A stretch of 64,000 nucleotides of DNA from Phyto melanocephala (lineage: Eukaryota > Arthropoda > Insecta > Diptera > Rhinophoridae), in the NCBI GenBank assembly GCA_941918925.1, contig OW799233.1:169240235-169304234 (forward strand), given 5' to 3'. Position 1 is the first letter of the stretch. Each line of letters opens with the position of its first letter. A program made the translations under genes and the position numbers. The notes beneath the pieces are model-generated. The model searched no databases. It was not told the DNA's origin and worked only from the letters and a program-made list of their open reading frames with translations. Below are positions 47,308-60,672 of the stretch, in pieces.

Positions 47308-49769
47308 GTGAGTATCAAAAAAATTGATCTTTTTATTCTTTTGTTTTTGATATTTTGTTAAATTATTTTACATCACTACATACATATTTTCTCGTTTGTC
47401 AGTCCGTTTCCACATTGTCCCTATTAATCTCTTTAATTTTTGCTTAACTCAAAACATTTAAATAAAAAACAAAAAACTCATTGATTAATTGTGATATTAA
47501 AATGTATTCCTTATTAATGTAATTATCATTATCTTAAATTATGTTTATATTATATTTACTTAATGTTAATTTTAATTTCAATAAATAGTAACATTTGTTT
47601 TTGTAAAATGCACTTGTAAACCTACATTTAATGGGAAGGATAACTAAGGTAAATTGTAACAAAATGTAAGTTAGTAAGCCAGTATATTTAAGGGACAGAT
47701 TTTAATAATTTATAGGGTAAGTGATCTGTCATGGCGTTGACTATTGGTCAATTGGGTGGGAACAAAATTACCCTACGTGGCACAACACCTCGCCATTATA
47801 TTGTTTTTTCTTTACTGATAATAATTAATTCATTTTTATATACTCTTTGGTATGTATAGGCATTAAGAGTATTTATATGTTTATGCGCTTCAATACAGGG
47901 TTGAGAACTAATCTACCTATTTTAAGCTAGCCGGAAAATCTCTATATATGCCTCCTTAACTCGGTATTTCACTTAATTTCACCATTATTTTTATTATTAT
48001 TTTATTTATTATACATTATTTTATTTTTATGAAAATATTCCAATTTTTTAAATCATTTGAAGTAATATAGAGCGCGTAACAAGCATTATGAAGTTATCAT
48101 CGTTAACGGTGACATAAATTTTCCTTTGTCCTGAGTTAGACTTGAACACCCCAATAAATACATTCTTCTTATATCCTTAAACTGTGGTGAAAATTATGCA
48201 TATATCGTTGGGTACAAGTAGAAAGGTACTATTTAAAATAATTGTAGCTTTACTGCATTCGATTTTTGTATCGTGGCGTGTTTGTGTGAAATGTATAGAA
48301 TCACCAAAAAAAAATATTTTAAAAAAAATACGAGTAAGGATCTTTCTACTTAACACCATCGAAATGAAGCTTCTTATGACAATACTATAATTAAAAATTT
48401 AATGTTAAATCTGATATTCCAGTTATTAAAATCTGTATCTCAATATTTATTTATATTATAACACACAAATTGGTAAATAGTTTCTATATTTTTCCTAATT
48501 TTTAAATAAACATCTATTAGTTCTTGTAGAATATTTATGTATTATATATCGCCAACATTATACAAATAAAGTGAACATTTAAATGGAAATTGTTAAAAAT
48601 ATTATAAAAGATAATATGAGCATTTATATAAATATTTGTTTAAAAATCGTTACTATTCTGTATTCTAAATGAAATCGAGTTCGTCGCCGTTGCAGTGACA
48701 AACCCGACTATAAATAGGAAATTCATAAAAATTAATATAATTAATTAATCACATAAGTTATAATTATTTTCTTAGATGATACTTTTTAATTTAAACTATT
48801 TTTATTAAATTAATGTTTGATGACTGAAACAAATTGAAACAGAATTTTAATTAATAATGTAAAATTCATTTATATCCTTTTAAAATTCATACTAATTTTT
48901 CCTTGTGTACTTAGAAGCAAAATATTGATATCCAATTTATTTTGGCCAGTTTTCCCTTATAGTCAGGCCATACAAATTCTATCCCAATACTATAATGTGA
49001 CATTTTATTCACATGGGATTAAAGATAACCGTGGTGTAATTGTATAAGGTGATAGCTATTTGGAGTTTGAAAATTGTAAATTAAAGCAGAAAAATGAGAA
49101 TGAATGAAAATTTTACATATGTAATGTTTCAGCTGATAAACAGCTGACAAATTGAGGTTACCTCGTTTAATATACCTTACAGATAACTAAAGAAAATTCA
49201 ATCAAATTTGGAGAAAACTTGGTTTGGCTTTAACAAACATTTCGTCTTTTTAAATAAACTACAAAAATAATATAATTTTAATGACCGGTCTAACCATGAT
49301 ATCATACAAATTATATTGTTTGATTTAAAAATTAACAAAATGAGAAAATCCTTATCACTATATGCTTATTCTATTACCCTTAAAGGATTCTTTGTTGAAT
49401 TTTAGATTCACTGTTAATAATTTCTACCATAAAATTGTACTGCTTTATACCTATAAACTGTTATACTTATTGTATTTGCTATAATATCTTAGTGTTTTAC
49501 TACAAAACTACAAAATCCTATTTGCTATGTTATTTGTAATCTCTTAGAATGGCTGCTGCTTCTACAGAATTTTTTTAAAAGAGAATTTTATAAGTTTCTC
49601 GGGAGTTACTGATTGTACTCTGTTTACTGTTTCCCTCAGTATCTCTTTTGTTGTAGATATATTTTATACGATTTTAATTTTTTTATATTACAATGGAGAG
49701 TTTATTAAAATTCCCGAAAACAATTTAGTGTAACAACTAAAGTTTTTAGTTTGTTTTTTTTTTCGTTGG
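47308..49769. other. AT-rich DNA, no gene seen
   Basis: Short opposite-strand ORFs at 48177-48390 are chance openings. No repeat family was recognised. Confidence 0.5.
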
Positions 49770-49989
49770 TTAAAAAATTGCTGCTGGATGGAGCATTAAA
49801 TCTGTAAAACTCTCGTTAGAACAACAACGAGAACATAAAAGAGATATTAGAATATCCGGAACGACCAACATCGTTTTTATGTTGTATGTGTATGTACATA
49901 CACACGTACAGTGTTTGAAAATATGCTTAAACGAGGTTGGTTTTTCTTCTTTTTTTTTTTGTGAATAAAAATTACACCGCACGAGTAAA

Positions 49990-50760
49990 GATAAAGTGCT
50001 CAATAAAGGGAACAACAACATAAACAAAACAGTAATAGCAAACAATAAACAGCAACATTGGCAAGGCAAAAACAGAGAATTGTAAGCAGGAGCAGCTGTG
50101 GCAATAACAGCAATCGCACCAGCCAGAAAACAGAAATACCAGTAACCAAATATGTGTATGTTTATGTTCAAATATGAACGTTAGTTAGTGTGTGTAAACG
50201 AAAAATGGCAAAAGAATTCCAGCACATCACTGTGTCGCATGTCGGGACAGAGTCAGATGCCGTCAGTTCTTAAATTACTTCAGCACGAAGTGAAGCTGTC
50301 AACGGGATCGTGTATGAACACACTTACTTGCTTACTCTGTCAGTCATTTAGTCACTCAGTAAATCACTCACAAACAACAGTACGCATTTTAATAACTGTA
50401 AATACGTATATTCGTGCGTTCGCTTACACTGTGGCTCGTCCGCTCGCTAACTATTCGCTTGCTGTTTCGTTTTGTGTATGTACGTTTATGTTGACCAAAA
50501 ATAAAAGTAATAAAAAACGAATAAAAAAAATTATGATTTTACGGTTGGATGAATGACAGCTATAATATTTGTTTCGTTTGAATGCATTTAATGACGTATG
50601 TATGTGTTTGTATATATGTATATGCTTATATGTTTGTATAGCATACAAGTACTGTAGTTCCTTTAGAGTGCTGTGAATGTGTCTGTGTGCATAAGTAAAT
50701 TTGATTTTATTTCGTAATTCTCATATATTTTTTTGTACATGTAGGTCATTCACCCTCGTG
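49990..50760 (+). other. Less AT-rich patch, possible host leader or regulatory sequence
   Basis: This stretch stands out from its surroundings. CAA/CAG-rich sequence (about 49990-50150) is like fly 5' leaders. It is followed by a more balanced segment with repeated TCAGT motifs (about 50250-50370), then TATGTATGTGTTTGTATATA simple sequence. ORFs on both strands (50188-50556 plus; 49770-50171 minus) have no recognisable domains. A first exon or enhancer of a host gene is possible but not shown. Confidence 0.2.
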
Positions 50761-50885
50761 TACACACACGTGTTATAATAAACTAAAATTATTACTTATT
50801 TTCCATTTAATTCAAGTTGTTTTATTGGAGCTTTAGTAAATGAACAAAGGAATTCAGTTTGTCAGTGCTTGTGTTTTTGTGTTAT

Positions 50886-51027
50886 TAATACTAGTTTAAT
50901 TTGAGTTAAATTTATATTCAATAAATAATCAAAATCATATGCTTGTCTTAAATAAATAATACTAGTTTAATTTGAGTTAAATTTATATTCAATAAATAAT
51001 CAAAATCATATGCTTGTCTTAAATAAA
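50886..51027. repeat. 71-bp perfect tandem duplication
   Basis: The unit starting TAATACTAGTTTAATTTGAG and ending GTCTTAAATAAA is present twice back to back (50886-50956 and 50957-51027) with no differences that I can see. It is a recent local duplication in otherwise unique AT-rich DNA. Confidence 0.9.
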
Positions 51028-51949
51028 AAAGAAATACAAATACTCATAAAGCAATTAAATAAATACATAAATATTTAACAAAAGCAAGAAAAGTTAATTT
51101 AAAATTTAATACAAATTATTTTTCGAATCATAAACATACAAACAAACAACATTTTATCAGCTTATCAAATATTAATTGTTTGTGATGAATTGTAAAGAGT
51201 TTATCAAGGTTTGTTAATTGAATTTACTATACATGTGACTTATAAAAAATTTACAGAATATATAAAATAACACATGTAGTTTGTGTGTGTGTTTGTTTTG
51301 AATAGAGTAATAAATAAAATTATTTATTAAATGAACTGCAAATGATTTGTAAAACTAAAGTAAATAAAAAGTACTGGGAAATTATTTTAAATATACTTAT
51401 TAAGACAATTATTAATTTAAATAAATAATGTGACAATTAATATATAAATTTCTATAAATAAAGCCATTTTGTTGTAATTTCAAATTTATAAGGAATACTA
51501 CATTCGACGAACTAATTAAACAGGAATATATAGCACATTGATCTACATATAAAACAATTTTATTTTAAAAGTCACTAACCATAAAAGGTGTCCATTTATA
51601 AGAAGTAATTAAGAAATTTTTATTTTCTTTACAGAAATAAAATTTATGTTTTATTTTCAATAATTCTTATACTTATTTTTAATTGCACTTTAAAATTTAA
51701 GCACAATTTATTTCTTGTTTAAGTAAAGGAAGTACACTACGGCTTTGTTTTAGGAAATCGAGTACAGTCGTATCCAATTTAAAATTAACTTCTTTAAATA
51801 AAAGAAAAAAACTTATATTTGTTAGATGTTTGCCATGAGTTACCACATGTCTTATGGCTACACTGCTTACACATTTCCATAACAATCGTTGGCTACAATC
51901 GTTACCATGTAGTCAGCTACTTAATTATATTAAAGATGATAAAAAAATT
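51028..51949. other. AT-rich DNA, no gene seen
   Basis: A 62-codon ORF at 51697-51885 has no motif. Nothing else was recognised. Confidence 0.5.
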
Positions 51950-52079
51950 CTAATAAAATAATTTTTATATGAGAGTTAGGCGTGTTACCTGAATTTTCTG
52001 GTATTATGGCCAAGTAGGAATTTTTGCGAAATATTTTTTTATAGAAAATGATGTGAGATGTCGGCATTAAAAAAGCTTA

Positions 52080-53105
52080 GGTTAGGTTATATTCGGCAGC
52101 CGCTCGAAGACATAGCTCACTTAGGTCCGCCGAGGGTCACGTTGTGATACCGTAGGCACCAACACCCGTTCGTCTATGTCCTCTGGCCGTCGTTCCTACG
52201 CCATCCTGTCCTATTTATAAAGGTGTGGATCTTTCCCATATCAACTGCAGAAAGACAAGTTTTACTTTCATGTATTAGCTGACCTATAATCTGGTGTCTC
52301 AGGACCCCGAATGCAGGACAATTATAGAGAAGATGTTCAGTTGTCTACTCTTCGTTATCGCAACTTCTGCAGAAGTCGTTGTAAGGGATATTTAGCCTTT
52401 TTGCATGTGTACCTATAGGCCAGTGTCCGGTAATGATCGCTATGAGGTTTCTAAGAGGGATTTGGGGCATATTTACCGCATTCTATGCGCATCCATGTCA
52501 GGCCAGATATTTCTGGTTTCCAAGCAAGTGGGTTCTTTCACCTATCCTTCCCTGGCATTCAAATAGAATCGATGCGAGATCAGGTGCTTACCGTTCGATA
52601 AGGGAATAGCCAAAGCACAACTGGATTCAACCAAACCTAAGGTGGTGCCGGCTTTTGCAAGCGCATCAGCTCTATTACTACCATCAATATCCCCATGTCC
52701 TGGAACCCACTCAAGGGTAACCGTCGAATGTCTCGCTATCTCCTCAAGAGACACCCGGCATTTCTGGGTAATTCTCGATGTGCTGTAAACACTTTTCAGG
52801 GATTTAACAGCCGCCTTGCTGTCAGTAAATATATGAATATCCCTGCCAGATATTTCATGATGCCATTAATTTGGCCTGTATCGCACTACAGTGATCCGGT
52901 AGCCTCAGGGACAATTCGAAATCCAACTGGATCGAGAAGATACCACATCCCGTTCCAGCATGTGGTTATGATCCGTCAGTAAATATCTGGATAGCATAAT
53001 CAGGAGGTTGGAGGCCATTGTCGTCGGCGTTAAAATATGTGTATCAAATGATTTTTCCAATGAAATCAACTCAAATATTGCATTGACAAATCTTCTTTTG
53101 CCAGT
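52080..53105 (-). mobile_element. 5'-truncated RNase-H LINE (I/R1/LOA-type group)
   Basis: The minus strand carries the end of a LINE ORF2 with an RNase H domain, a Cys-His knuckle and a 3' UTR ending GCGGCTGCCGAATATAACCT with repeated TAACCTAACC. Among LINEs, an RNase H domain restricts it to the I, R1, LOA and related clades. It starts abruptly upstream of RNase H (about 53105), as expected from incomplete reverse transcription. It lies within the old Helentron copy. Confidence 0.72.
52270..53100 (-). pseudogene. LINE ORF2 C-terminus: RNase H and CCHC knuckle
   Basis: In order on the minus strand: AIQIFTDGS (first RNase H Asp, near 53000), HIFTDSKAAVKSLKSV (second acidic site), VTLEWVPGHGDIDGSNRADA (the WVPGH motif, in the ORF 52754-52542), then ITGHWPIGTHAKRLNI and CRSCDNEE...TTEHLLYNC. 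The last is a C-x2-C...H-x4-C knuckle. Several frameshifts and stops break it (for example the TAG ending YLNAREG at 52542). RNase H would remove the RNA strand during cDNA synthesis. Confidence 0.75.
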
Positions 53106-53311
53106 AAAGCTAAAATATAAATTTAAGATAAATAATTATATGTAAGGTGCGCGTATAAGTTGACCGCCACCTTAATTTTCCGTTTCTCAGCTATATTACG
53201 TTTGGAAATTTTACTAGACTGAATAACACACTGTGTTAGGTAAATTTTTGTACATTTTGATATACAATTCTCGTCGTAATATACGTTTCTATTATTTAAC
53301 TTTATAAATAT

Positions 53312-54058
53312 AAGGATGATCAAGCAAGCGGTTATGATTCGACCGGTTTTTTTAGTTTCGTCGAAGCCAAATATTTTACTACGCCCATTTTTCGAATACC
53401 GATTAAACCGGTTGTTTTGCTACAAATAAACCGGTTATTGGTTTGAGCTTAACAGTACTATTAAAAACTATGCCCTACAAAAGTCTATAATAAAGAACAT
53501 ATTTTTAATGATTTGTTTTATTTAGACATAAGTCTAACATGTATGCTAAGTAATAAGTCATTTTCATTATCGCGTTTCATAAAAAAAAAAAAAAATATAC
53601 ATGAATATACTTCAAAACTTAATCTTTAATTTAATCTGCTTTAGGCTTCAAAAAGATTATTTTAAAAGAAGCAACTGAAAAAATATAATTTTTAATTAAT
53701 TATATTTTACTTGGATAATGTTGCTTCAAATATGCTAAGCTGCTAACTATATATAAATAAACTTTTTTTTAATGCAAGAGCATATGTTTGTATAAATATC
53801 TATGTGTAAATGTATAATATTTAAAAAAAAAATTTTTTAAAAATTTTTTTCATGGCTGCAGTATATTTTGTTCAATCTTTACTATTGTGAATTGTTTTTA
53901 TTTAATATAAATAAGCTTTTTATAAATATTTTTTTTTTATAAATAATTTGATTTTTTTTTTTTATTTTTATTCTAATAAAACCGGTTGTTTTTAAAAGCT
54001 ACTATTCCGAATATTCGAAACCCGGTTTTTTTGAAAAATCAAATAATCGATCTCCCTA
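53312..54058. mobile_element. hAT-type nonautonomous element, family 2, copy 2 (CCGGTTTT-rich)
   Basis: The right end, read inward, is TAGGGAGATCGATTATTTGA, matching the ends of the copy at 43994. The left end is more diverged (AAGGATGATCAAGCAAGCGG). A perfect 8-bp repeat ATAAATAT flanks it (53304-53311 and 54059-54066; a 9-bp match if the next A is counted). Repeats of AACCGGTT/ACCGGTTTTTT lie near both ends. The middle is AT-rich and has no transposase. Confidence 0.75.
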
Positions 54059-54300
54059 ATAAATATACTTTCGAAATTAAGTCATTCTGCTTCATAACGT
54101 TAAGACGCAGTTGGATTTTATTCGATGTTCGAATGATAATTTATACGACCAACTCTTTTATGACAAGCTATAACTCTCTCCTATTTTACCAATATTGCCC
54201 ATTTTCAACAACAATAATTTCTAATATATTAAAAATATTTGCGTAAAATTTCTTCTTCTTGGCTTTTCTTGTTCAAGCTCTATCGTACGTTCAAAGAATT

Positions 54301-56152
54301 ATTTTATAGTTATGTTAAGTATAATTATATAGTTTTTTTATATTTTTAATTTCAATATTAGCTAAAATTATTTCAGTTGAAGGTCTTTTAGAAAAACATT
54401 AAGTTCACAGTTATATGTAGTATTTTATAGTTATATTAAGTATGATTTTAGGTCTTTCAGTCACATGACTTTTACGTTTTTTTAAAGCTCAATTTAGATC
54501 AATGTTGTAATTTCACACATTTTTTATATATAAAAATAACTAAATACCTCCAACATTAAAAACAAATACCATTAAACAAAAAGACACCAAGAGATTATAA
54601 ACTCAGTAACAACTTATTCTAATAAGCTTGTGTAATTTGTCAACAGTTCTTATTTTTTAAAAAAAATACTTCTGTTATATTTGTGTTATGCTAAAAAATA
54701 AAAAATCAAGACACACACGCACACTTATACAAAATTAAAAGTAATAAGTGAATGAGTGAATGACAGACTGTATGAATGAGCTGAACGAGTGCAGATAAAT
54801 AAATATATAACAGGGCTAGGGATCAAATGCCGGCAAAGAACAATATTCTACAACCAATAGAACTGTAAGGAAGAAACAAAAAAAAAAATAAGTAAAGAAA
54901 CTGTTATTTCACCTTCGTCACTGTCAAGATAATTAATTTTAAATTTACTGCTTAAAGTGGTTCTATGCTCTTGTCGTTAAGGCTTTTTTAATTTTAAATA
55001 TTTTAAATAAAAGAAGAACTAAAGCCATAACGATTTTAATGGATTTAAATAGATTTTTAACAATAAGAAACTACATGTAGATTATTGAAGTACACTTACA
55101 AACTTTTTTTATGTATGTTTTTAGTGTAGTACACAGAAAACAAATTTTACTTTTGACTCCAAAATAAATTCAAAAATTTACATGTGGAAATATAATGGTG
55201 TGACAAAGCATAGGTTTATTGAAGTGTCAAAGAAACTAGACTTTCCAATAATTATATCGCTTGAGACATAATTTTGTAGCCAAATTGAAGATAATAAGCA
55301 CAACTTTTCAGATTTCTCTAAAAAATTAAACAAATGAAGTCATGAAAATTTATTGTAAAATCAACTAATTTCAAATCAAACTAACTTTGCTACTTTTTTA
55401 TTTAGAAACTAAAAATAAAATAAATAATTTTTGGCTCTTTACACGTTTACACGTTTATTTGACTGACCTTTTTTTCACCAAAATGAAAAAACTACCACTT
55501 GAGTGATTTTTAGAAAATCCTATATCAATATTCTTGCTCTTACTCACTCTTCTATTTCATCTTATCCATAGTTTACATCATGAATATGGATGAATATAAA
55601 CAATAATACTTAGCCTAACACTCACATTGCCTTGTTAACATATACATGTAAAGTTTAAAAAAAAAGTTTTTGTTTATTTTTGGGATTTATTTATGTATGA
55701 AAAAATTTCAGTTAGAAAGCAAGTGTCAAATTCAGAACTCAATATGCCCATTCATATGTGTGACTAGCCACCTGTAACCAACATAAAATATTGATGATAT
55801 GAAACGTTACATGTATTTTGTGAAAAGCGTGGGTATAGGTGAATGCTTAGTGCGGTCTCTAAACAAAAAAAATTTTTTCCTTTACTTTTAATAGCACAAA
55901 ACTTGTAGCAAGTTCGTTACGAAAACTTTATTAAATTTTTTTCTAAATAACAATTTTTAAAGACGTTCTACAAAAAAACTAGGAAATGCAGTTTACAAGC
56001 GTTCCAATAAAATTTTTAATTAACTTGTTAATTTTCTATTGGCAGTCACAAGTAGAAAGGTAACAACTCATACCGTTTACGAAATTAATTTTTTCTCCTC
56101 TTAATTTACAATTATTTCAGTTAGGTTTTCTACTTATGTCCATTAATATGTA
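54301..56152. other. AT-rich DNA, no gene seen
   Basis: No coding or RNA signals. There is scattered simple sequence (GAATGAGTGAATGACAGACT near 54750). Confidence 0.5.
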
Positions 56153-57371
56153 AAGGGTGGTTAAATTTTAAGGGCCGATTTTGAGTGTGAACCACACCTA
56201 AACGTAAAGTTTTTTTTCTACATTTCGTTTGACATTTCTCAATTTCATACTAATTCAATTCGAAACATGGAAAGATACACAATCGATCAATGCGTTAAAG
56301 TTATTCAGGCCTATTATGAAAATGGTCATTCAAATCAAAATGCGTATCATGCACTTCGTGATTTCTTTCGGTAAATTTAATCGTCCAAATGTGCGTACAA
56401 TAGGAAAAATCGTAAAAAAAAATTTTACAAACCGGGTCTATAGGAGATGCAAAAATATCAGTGCATGCTTGTACAGCTCGTACTGCAGAAAATATTTCTG
56501 CTGTTCGCGATAGTGTGACTGAAGAGCCGTCCACCTCAACTCGTCGTCGTGCCCAACAATTCCACCTCAAACGCTCGTTGTTGATGAACATTATGCAAAG
56601 AAACTTCTATTTAGATGCTTACAAGGTACAATTGGCTCAAAAACTAAAGCCTCTTGACCATTCCAAACGTCGTCAATGGTCAAAATGATGTCAAGAAATG
56701 GCAAACGTGGATGATGAGTTTTCAAAAAAAAATTATCTTCAATGATGAGGCACTTAGTGGATTCGTAAATAAGCAGCATTGCCACATTTGGGCGAATGAA
56801 AATCCAAGAGTGATTGTCGAAAAACCAAAGCACCTACAAAGAGTGACTGTTTGGTGCGGTTAATAGGCTGGCGGCATAATCGGACCGGTAGACAGTTACT
56901 GTGAATTATATTCGCTATTGTGAGATGATAACGAAATTTTTACGGCCCATATTGGAAGATATGAATGTGGACGATTTGTGGTTTCAACAGGACGGTGCCA
57001 CTTGCAAACATATAACAAAGCTATGGCCGTATTATCTCACGTTGTGGCAATGTCAATTGACCGCCAGGATTTAAAGAATTGACACCGTTGGACTCCTTTC
57101 TTTGAGCCAGCAATAATTCAAGAGCTAATGGATGAGACAAATTGACACATTAACGGCAAAGAACCTCAATTGTGCCTCAGCGTCATCGAAAAATTTGACC
57201 ATTGGATGGAGGTGTGCCACCGAGGTCGCGACGGCCATTTGACCGATATTTTATTCCATACAAAATTGAACCATATTAATATTATCATAATAAAAATAAA
57301 TAACTATAATTTTCTATATTATTTGTGTTTTATTCAAAATCAACATTGGCCCTTAAAATTTAACCATCCTT
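56153..57371 (+). mobile_element. mariner element, full length but inactive
   Basis: The ends are AAGGGTGGTTAAATTTTAAG and its inverse (CTTAAAATTTAACCATCCTT), inverted repeats of about 28 bp with two mismatches. TA lies at 56151-56152 and 57372-57373. At 1219 bp it is close to full mariner length. It is the same family as the deleted copies nested in Helentrons A-D and serves as a reference for their deletion. Confidence 0.85.
56267..57262 (+). pseudogene. mariner transposase, multiply frameshifted
   Basis: The start at 56267 (MERYTIDQCVKVIQAYYENG) gives the N-terminal helix-turn-helix, which runs into a stop after about 35 codons. Shifted frames then show AVRDSVTEEPSTSTRRRAQQ, YLDAYKVQLAQKLKPLDHSK, IIFNDEALSGFVNKQHCHIW (first catalytic Asp in FNDEA), HLQRVTVWCG, DLWFQQDGATC (second Asp) and finally RGRDGHLTDILFHTK at the C-terminus. 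The region of the third Asp is damaged. The gene order matches an intact transposase of roughly 340 residues, but many lesions make it nonfunctional. Confidence 0.82.
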
Positions 57372-57373
57372 TA

Positions 57374-59390
57374 CATGATTTTAAAAGTTTTACCACTTTT
57401 ACCACTAACACAAAATTACAGCAAAGAAATATGTAAAAACTAATTATAAATTTATTATAATTCCAGTTTATTTAATTAACTGTAACCCACTGCCACTGTT
57501 ATTTAATTTTAATTTTTTTATTAAAAAATTATTATCAAAGGCTTATATTTTCAAATGTTTTAAGTTATAAGCAAGTCTGTAAAGTAATTTTAATCTTTAA
57601 TAATATTTTGTATTAAACTGAATTAAGTAACAATTTTTTTTACAAAAGCTTCATGCTTATAAATTAGTATCCCTTAAATTTGTTAACTGCTTAATCAAAA
57701 TATAGCTGGGAATCGAAACATTTTCGTCAAAATGGCACTGATATAATAATGATATTTTTTTTTCAAATTAAAATAGATTAACAATTTATATTTACACAGT
57801 CTAATTTGTAAAATTTCAAACAGCTTTATAAGAGTTTTATAAATTCAAATCAATTTGAAAAGAAAGTCAGTTGTCAAAACCCTTTTTAAACCTTTGATTA
57901 TTTTTATGTTAGTGTACAATTTGTGATGGTGTTGCAAATTTATTAGTGCTGGAAAACTAGTTTTTTAAAAAATTTTCCACAATCTCTGTTTTGCTCCTTA
58001 AATTTTATTTTTTTCTCAACACATAAAAAACTGTTTATTTCGTTAAATTACACACAGACACACAAGCTTAACTGTAACTGTAGTTGTAACTAATAGTTGC
58101 TTTAATCATTTAAAGCCTCAATAAAAATTCAAACAATTTTCAAAACATTTAAAAACTGTCAATTTTAGTTTTTTATTATAACAGTTGCCAGTTAAAGTTT
58201 TGATAAATTATAAAGTTTAAAAACGCATATTCCGGAAAAGAGAACATAAAAAGAAAGCAAAAAAAACAGACTAACTCAAATACAATAAATAAAAACGCAT
58301 AACTAGCAAAATTACTAAAACATAAATAATGCTTAAACTTATGCTTATTTTCTGATCTTTTTCTCTGTACTCAAACATTTCTTTTGCCATAGTTTTTGTA
58401 AGTATTTGCGCTGGTTTGTTTTTATGTATGTGTGTGTGTGTGTGTATGGCTTATACGCTATTCTGTTGGTTGCAGTTAGTTGTGGTGGTTTCGGTGTGTA
58501 ATTCAAATTGGGCTTAAAGTACTTTCATACAGGGGTTATAGCATGTAATCTTCTGAAATCCACAACAACAAACTCTACGAGTGCAAGAAGAAAATGTGAG
58601 GACAAAATATAAAATGAGAATGATTCATGGTTAAGTATTCATCTTTCTCTTTGCTGCACTTATACTTGTTCCTTTTTCTTTAGCTACTTTACTTCACATT
58701 TTGCTACTTCACCCTTTATAGTTGTATCCTGATTATACCCTTGGCTTATGATGTGTATGAAAGCAGTTGATGGCACGCAAAAGCGTAAAAGGGAAATGCA
58801 TAAATATAAAACCACACAATTCCAAACAGACACAAATAAAAACAGTATTTTATGTGTACGAATGCATAATATAAAAAGTTTTGTACTCGTATCATGATAA
58901 ACTTTTGAATTTAGTTTTTTTTTTCATGAATGTATGTTTGTATGCATGTGTGTATGTTTATCGAATTCCATTTAAAATTGTATAATTTTTTCTAATAAAT
59001 AAAATAAATTAATATCAAAAGTTCATCTTATAGTTTTGTGCATCCTCACATTTATATTCTTTTAGGATACGTCACATTTGGAAGCAATTCCCTTTAGGTT
59101 TTTTATTTTAAATAAAATCAAAACATGTACTTGCATATGTATGAGCATACTTAATACAACTTTCCTTTACTCAAGCCCAACAATATAAAAGGTATTTTAG
59201 ATCCGATTAACAAGCCTATGACTTTTTCTTGGGCTGTTTTATTCTTCTTAATATCTAGCTGAAATATGTGTGAAATTTCTTTTAATGATGGAGTTACTTT
59301 TAAGCTATTTAATATTTCAGTAAAAGTTTTTTCACATGTGACAATGCCAAAAATGTTTTTTTAAACTACATCTATTTTATGGTCATCATA
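57374..59390. other. AT-rich DNA, no gene seen
   Basis: No gene is supported. The patch at 58380-58600 has a (TG)n run and is slightly less AT-rich. No motif was recognised. Confidence 0.5.
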
Positions 59391-59608
59391 ATTTTTTTTT
59401 TATTTTTTTTTTCAACTCATAATTTATTTGTTGAATCTTTCTATATTAAGAAAATTACAATAAGTATTAAAATCTTAAATTAAATAATTTCTGGGTCTAT
59501 TGCCAATGCAATAGAGGCTTCAATTTAAACTGCATAGAGGTCACCGTTCTAGGGGCTCTGCGAGGGCCAATGTATCGATCCTCTTGAGTCGTGTGTGTCC
59601 ATTATAAT

Positions 59609-60521
59609 CAGGGCCCATAATAGTTATTCCCTTTTTCATAAAAGTCAGATGATAACAGTTATTTTTTGATTTTTATTTTTTTGAGCAAAAAGAAAAGTTA
59701 TTTTTTGATTTTTATTTTTTTGAGCAACAAAAAAAATTTATTTTTGAACGAAATGTACGTGTTACAATAATTAAGTTAATATTAAATATTTATTTTAATT
59801 TTCATAAAAAATTCCCATGCTGATCACATTTTTTGTGATTTCTCACATTTTTGTATACTATGTATTCTATATCAATGGTGGGTGCTGGTTTGCCGGAGTT
59901 ACGAAGTTATTCAGGTATTAAGTAAATCATCCTACATGATTGCTAAAAAGTTTTTAAACAACCTGAAAAATAACATACATATAAAAATTAAAATCACATT
60001 ATAATTAATAATTAAAGACAATGGTTGATAACAAAGTTTGAAAAAGAAATAGTTGATAATTTGTAAATACTAAGCAAAACGAATTGATAAAAATGAGAGG
60101 AGTTATTAGGAGCTTTTAGAGTAGTATGTAACGATATTAAACAATCACTGACAATAAATATGAGAAATCACAAATTCGAGTACGGTGTTTTTATTATTTC
60201 TTTCATTGTTAAAAACTCGTCTTTGCCGTTACATTTAAATAATATTTAATATCGAAAAAATAAAAAAAATAACTTTTATTTTTGCTTAAAAAAATAAAAA
60301 TCAAAAATTAACTTTTATTTTTGCTCATAAAAATAAAAATCAAAAAATAACTTTTATGTTTGCTCGAAAAAATAAAAATGTAAATTTTAAAAAGCAACAT
60401 ATTTTATGATAGACTAATGCATAAGGATCAATATGGTATACTTGAATCCGTTTTACGACATTTACTTCTAAATGCTTTTTTTGCTTTGAAATTCCAAAAT
60501 AGCTGTTATTTTCGGTCCCTG
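59609..60521. mobile_element. hAT-type nonautonomous element, family 1, copy 2
   Basis: The ends are CAGGGCCCATAATAG and ATTTTCGGTCCCTG, flanked by a perfect 8-bp duplication ATTATAAT (59601-59608 and 60522-60529). The middle matches the copy at 22068 over long stretches (for example TATGTATTCTATATCAATGG). The subterminal arrays have fewer ~39-bp units (about two on the left and three on the right). It is inserted in the Jockey C-terminal coding region. Confidence 0.9.
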
Positions 60522-60672
60522 ATTATAATACAGTAGATTCTGTGCGAGAGGATTTGTATAAAATTCCAGTTTTCGTTTAAATTTTGAGCTGAAAGTTTTT
60601 ATTTCGTCGCGAACAAATGGAATATTAAGGTCCTTATGAATATTCGCGTTACCAATATACCACGGGTCTCTA

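Larger units (their letters stand above)
51950..54300 (-). mobile_element. Old Helentron-like element broken by two insertions
   Basis: Fragments at 51950-52079, 53106-53311 and 54059-54300 line up, in reverse orientation, with consecutive parts of copies C and D. Examples are GAGAGTTAGGCGTGTTACCT; then GCCACCTTAATTTTCCGTTT and GTACATTTTGATATACAATT; then TTATTCGATGTTCGAATGAT and TAGCTATAACTCTC-like sequence. The gaps are filled by an RNase-H LINE fragment and a CCGGTTTT-rich hAT-type element. The termini are lost. It is the most decayed copy of the family here. Confidence 0.65.

Noticed and set aside
49770..50171. 133-codon minus-strand ORF with hydrophobic stretches
   Set aside because: It is the antisense reading of CAA/CAG-rich DNA, which gives runs of Leu, Cys and Val. 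No family is recognised.
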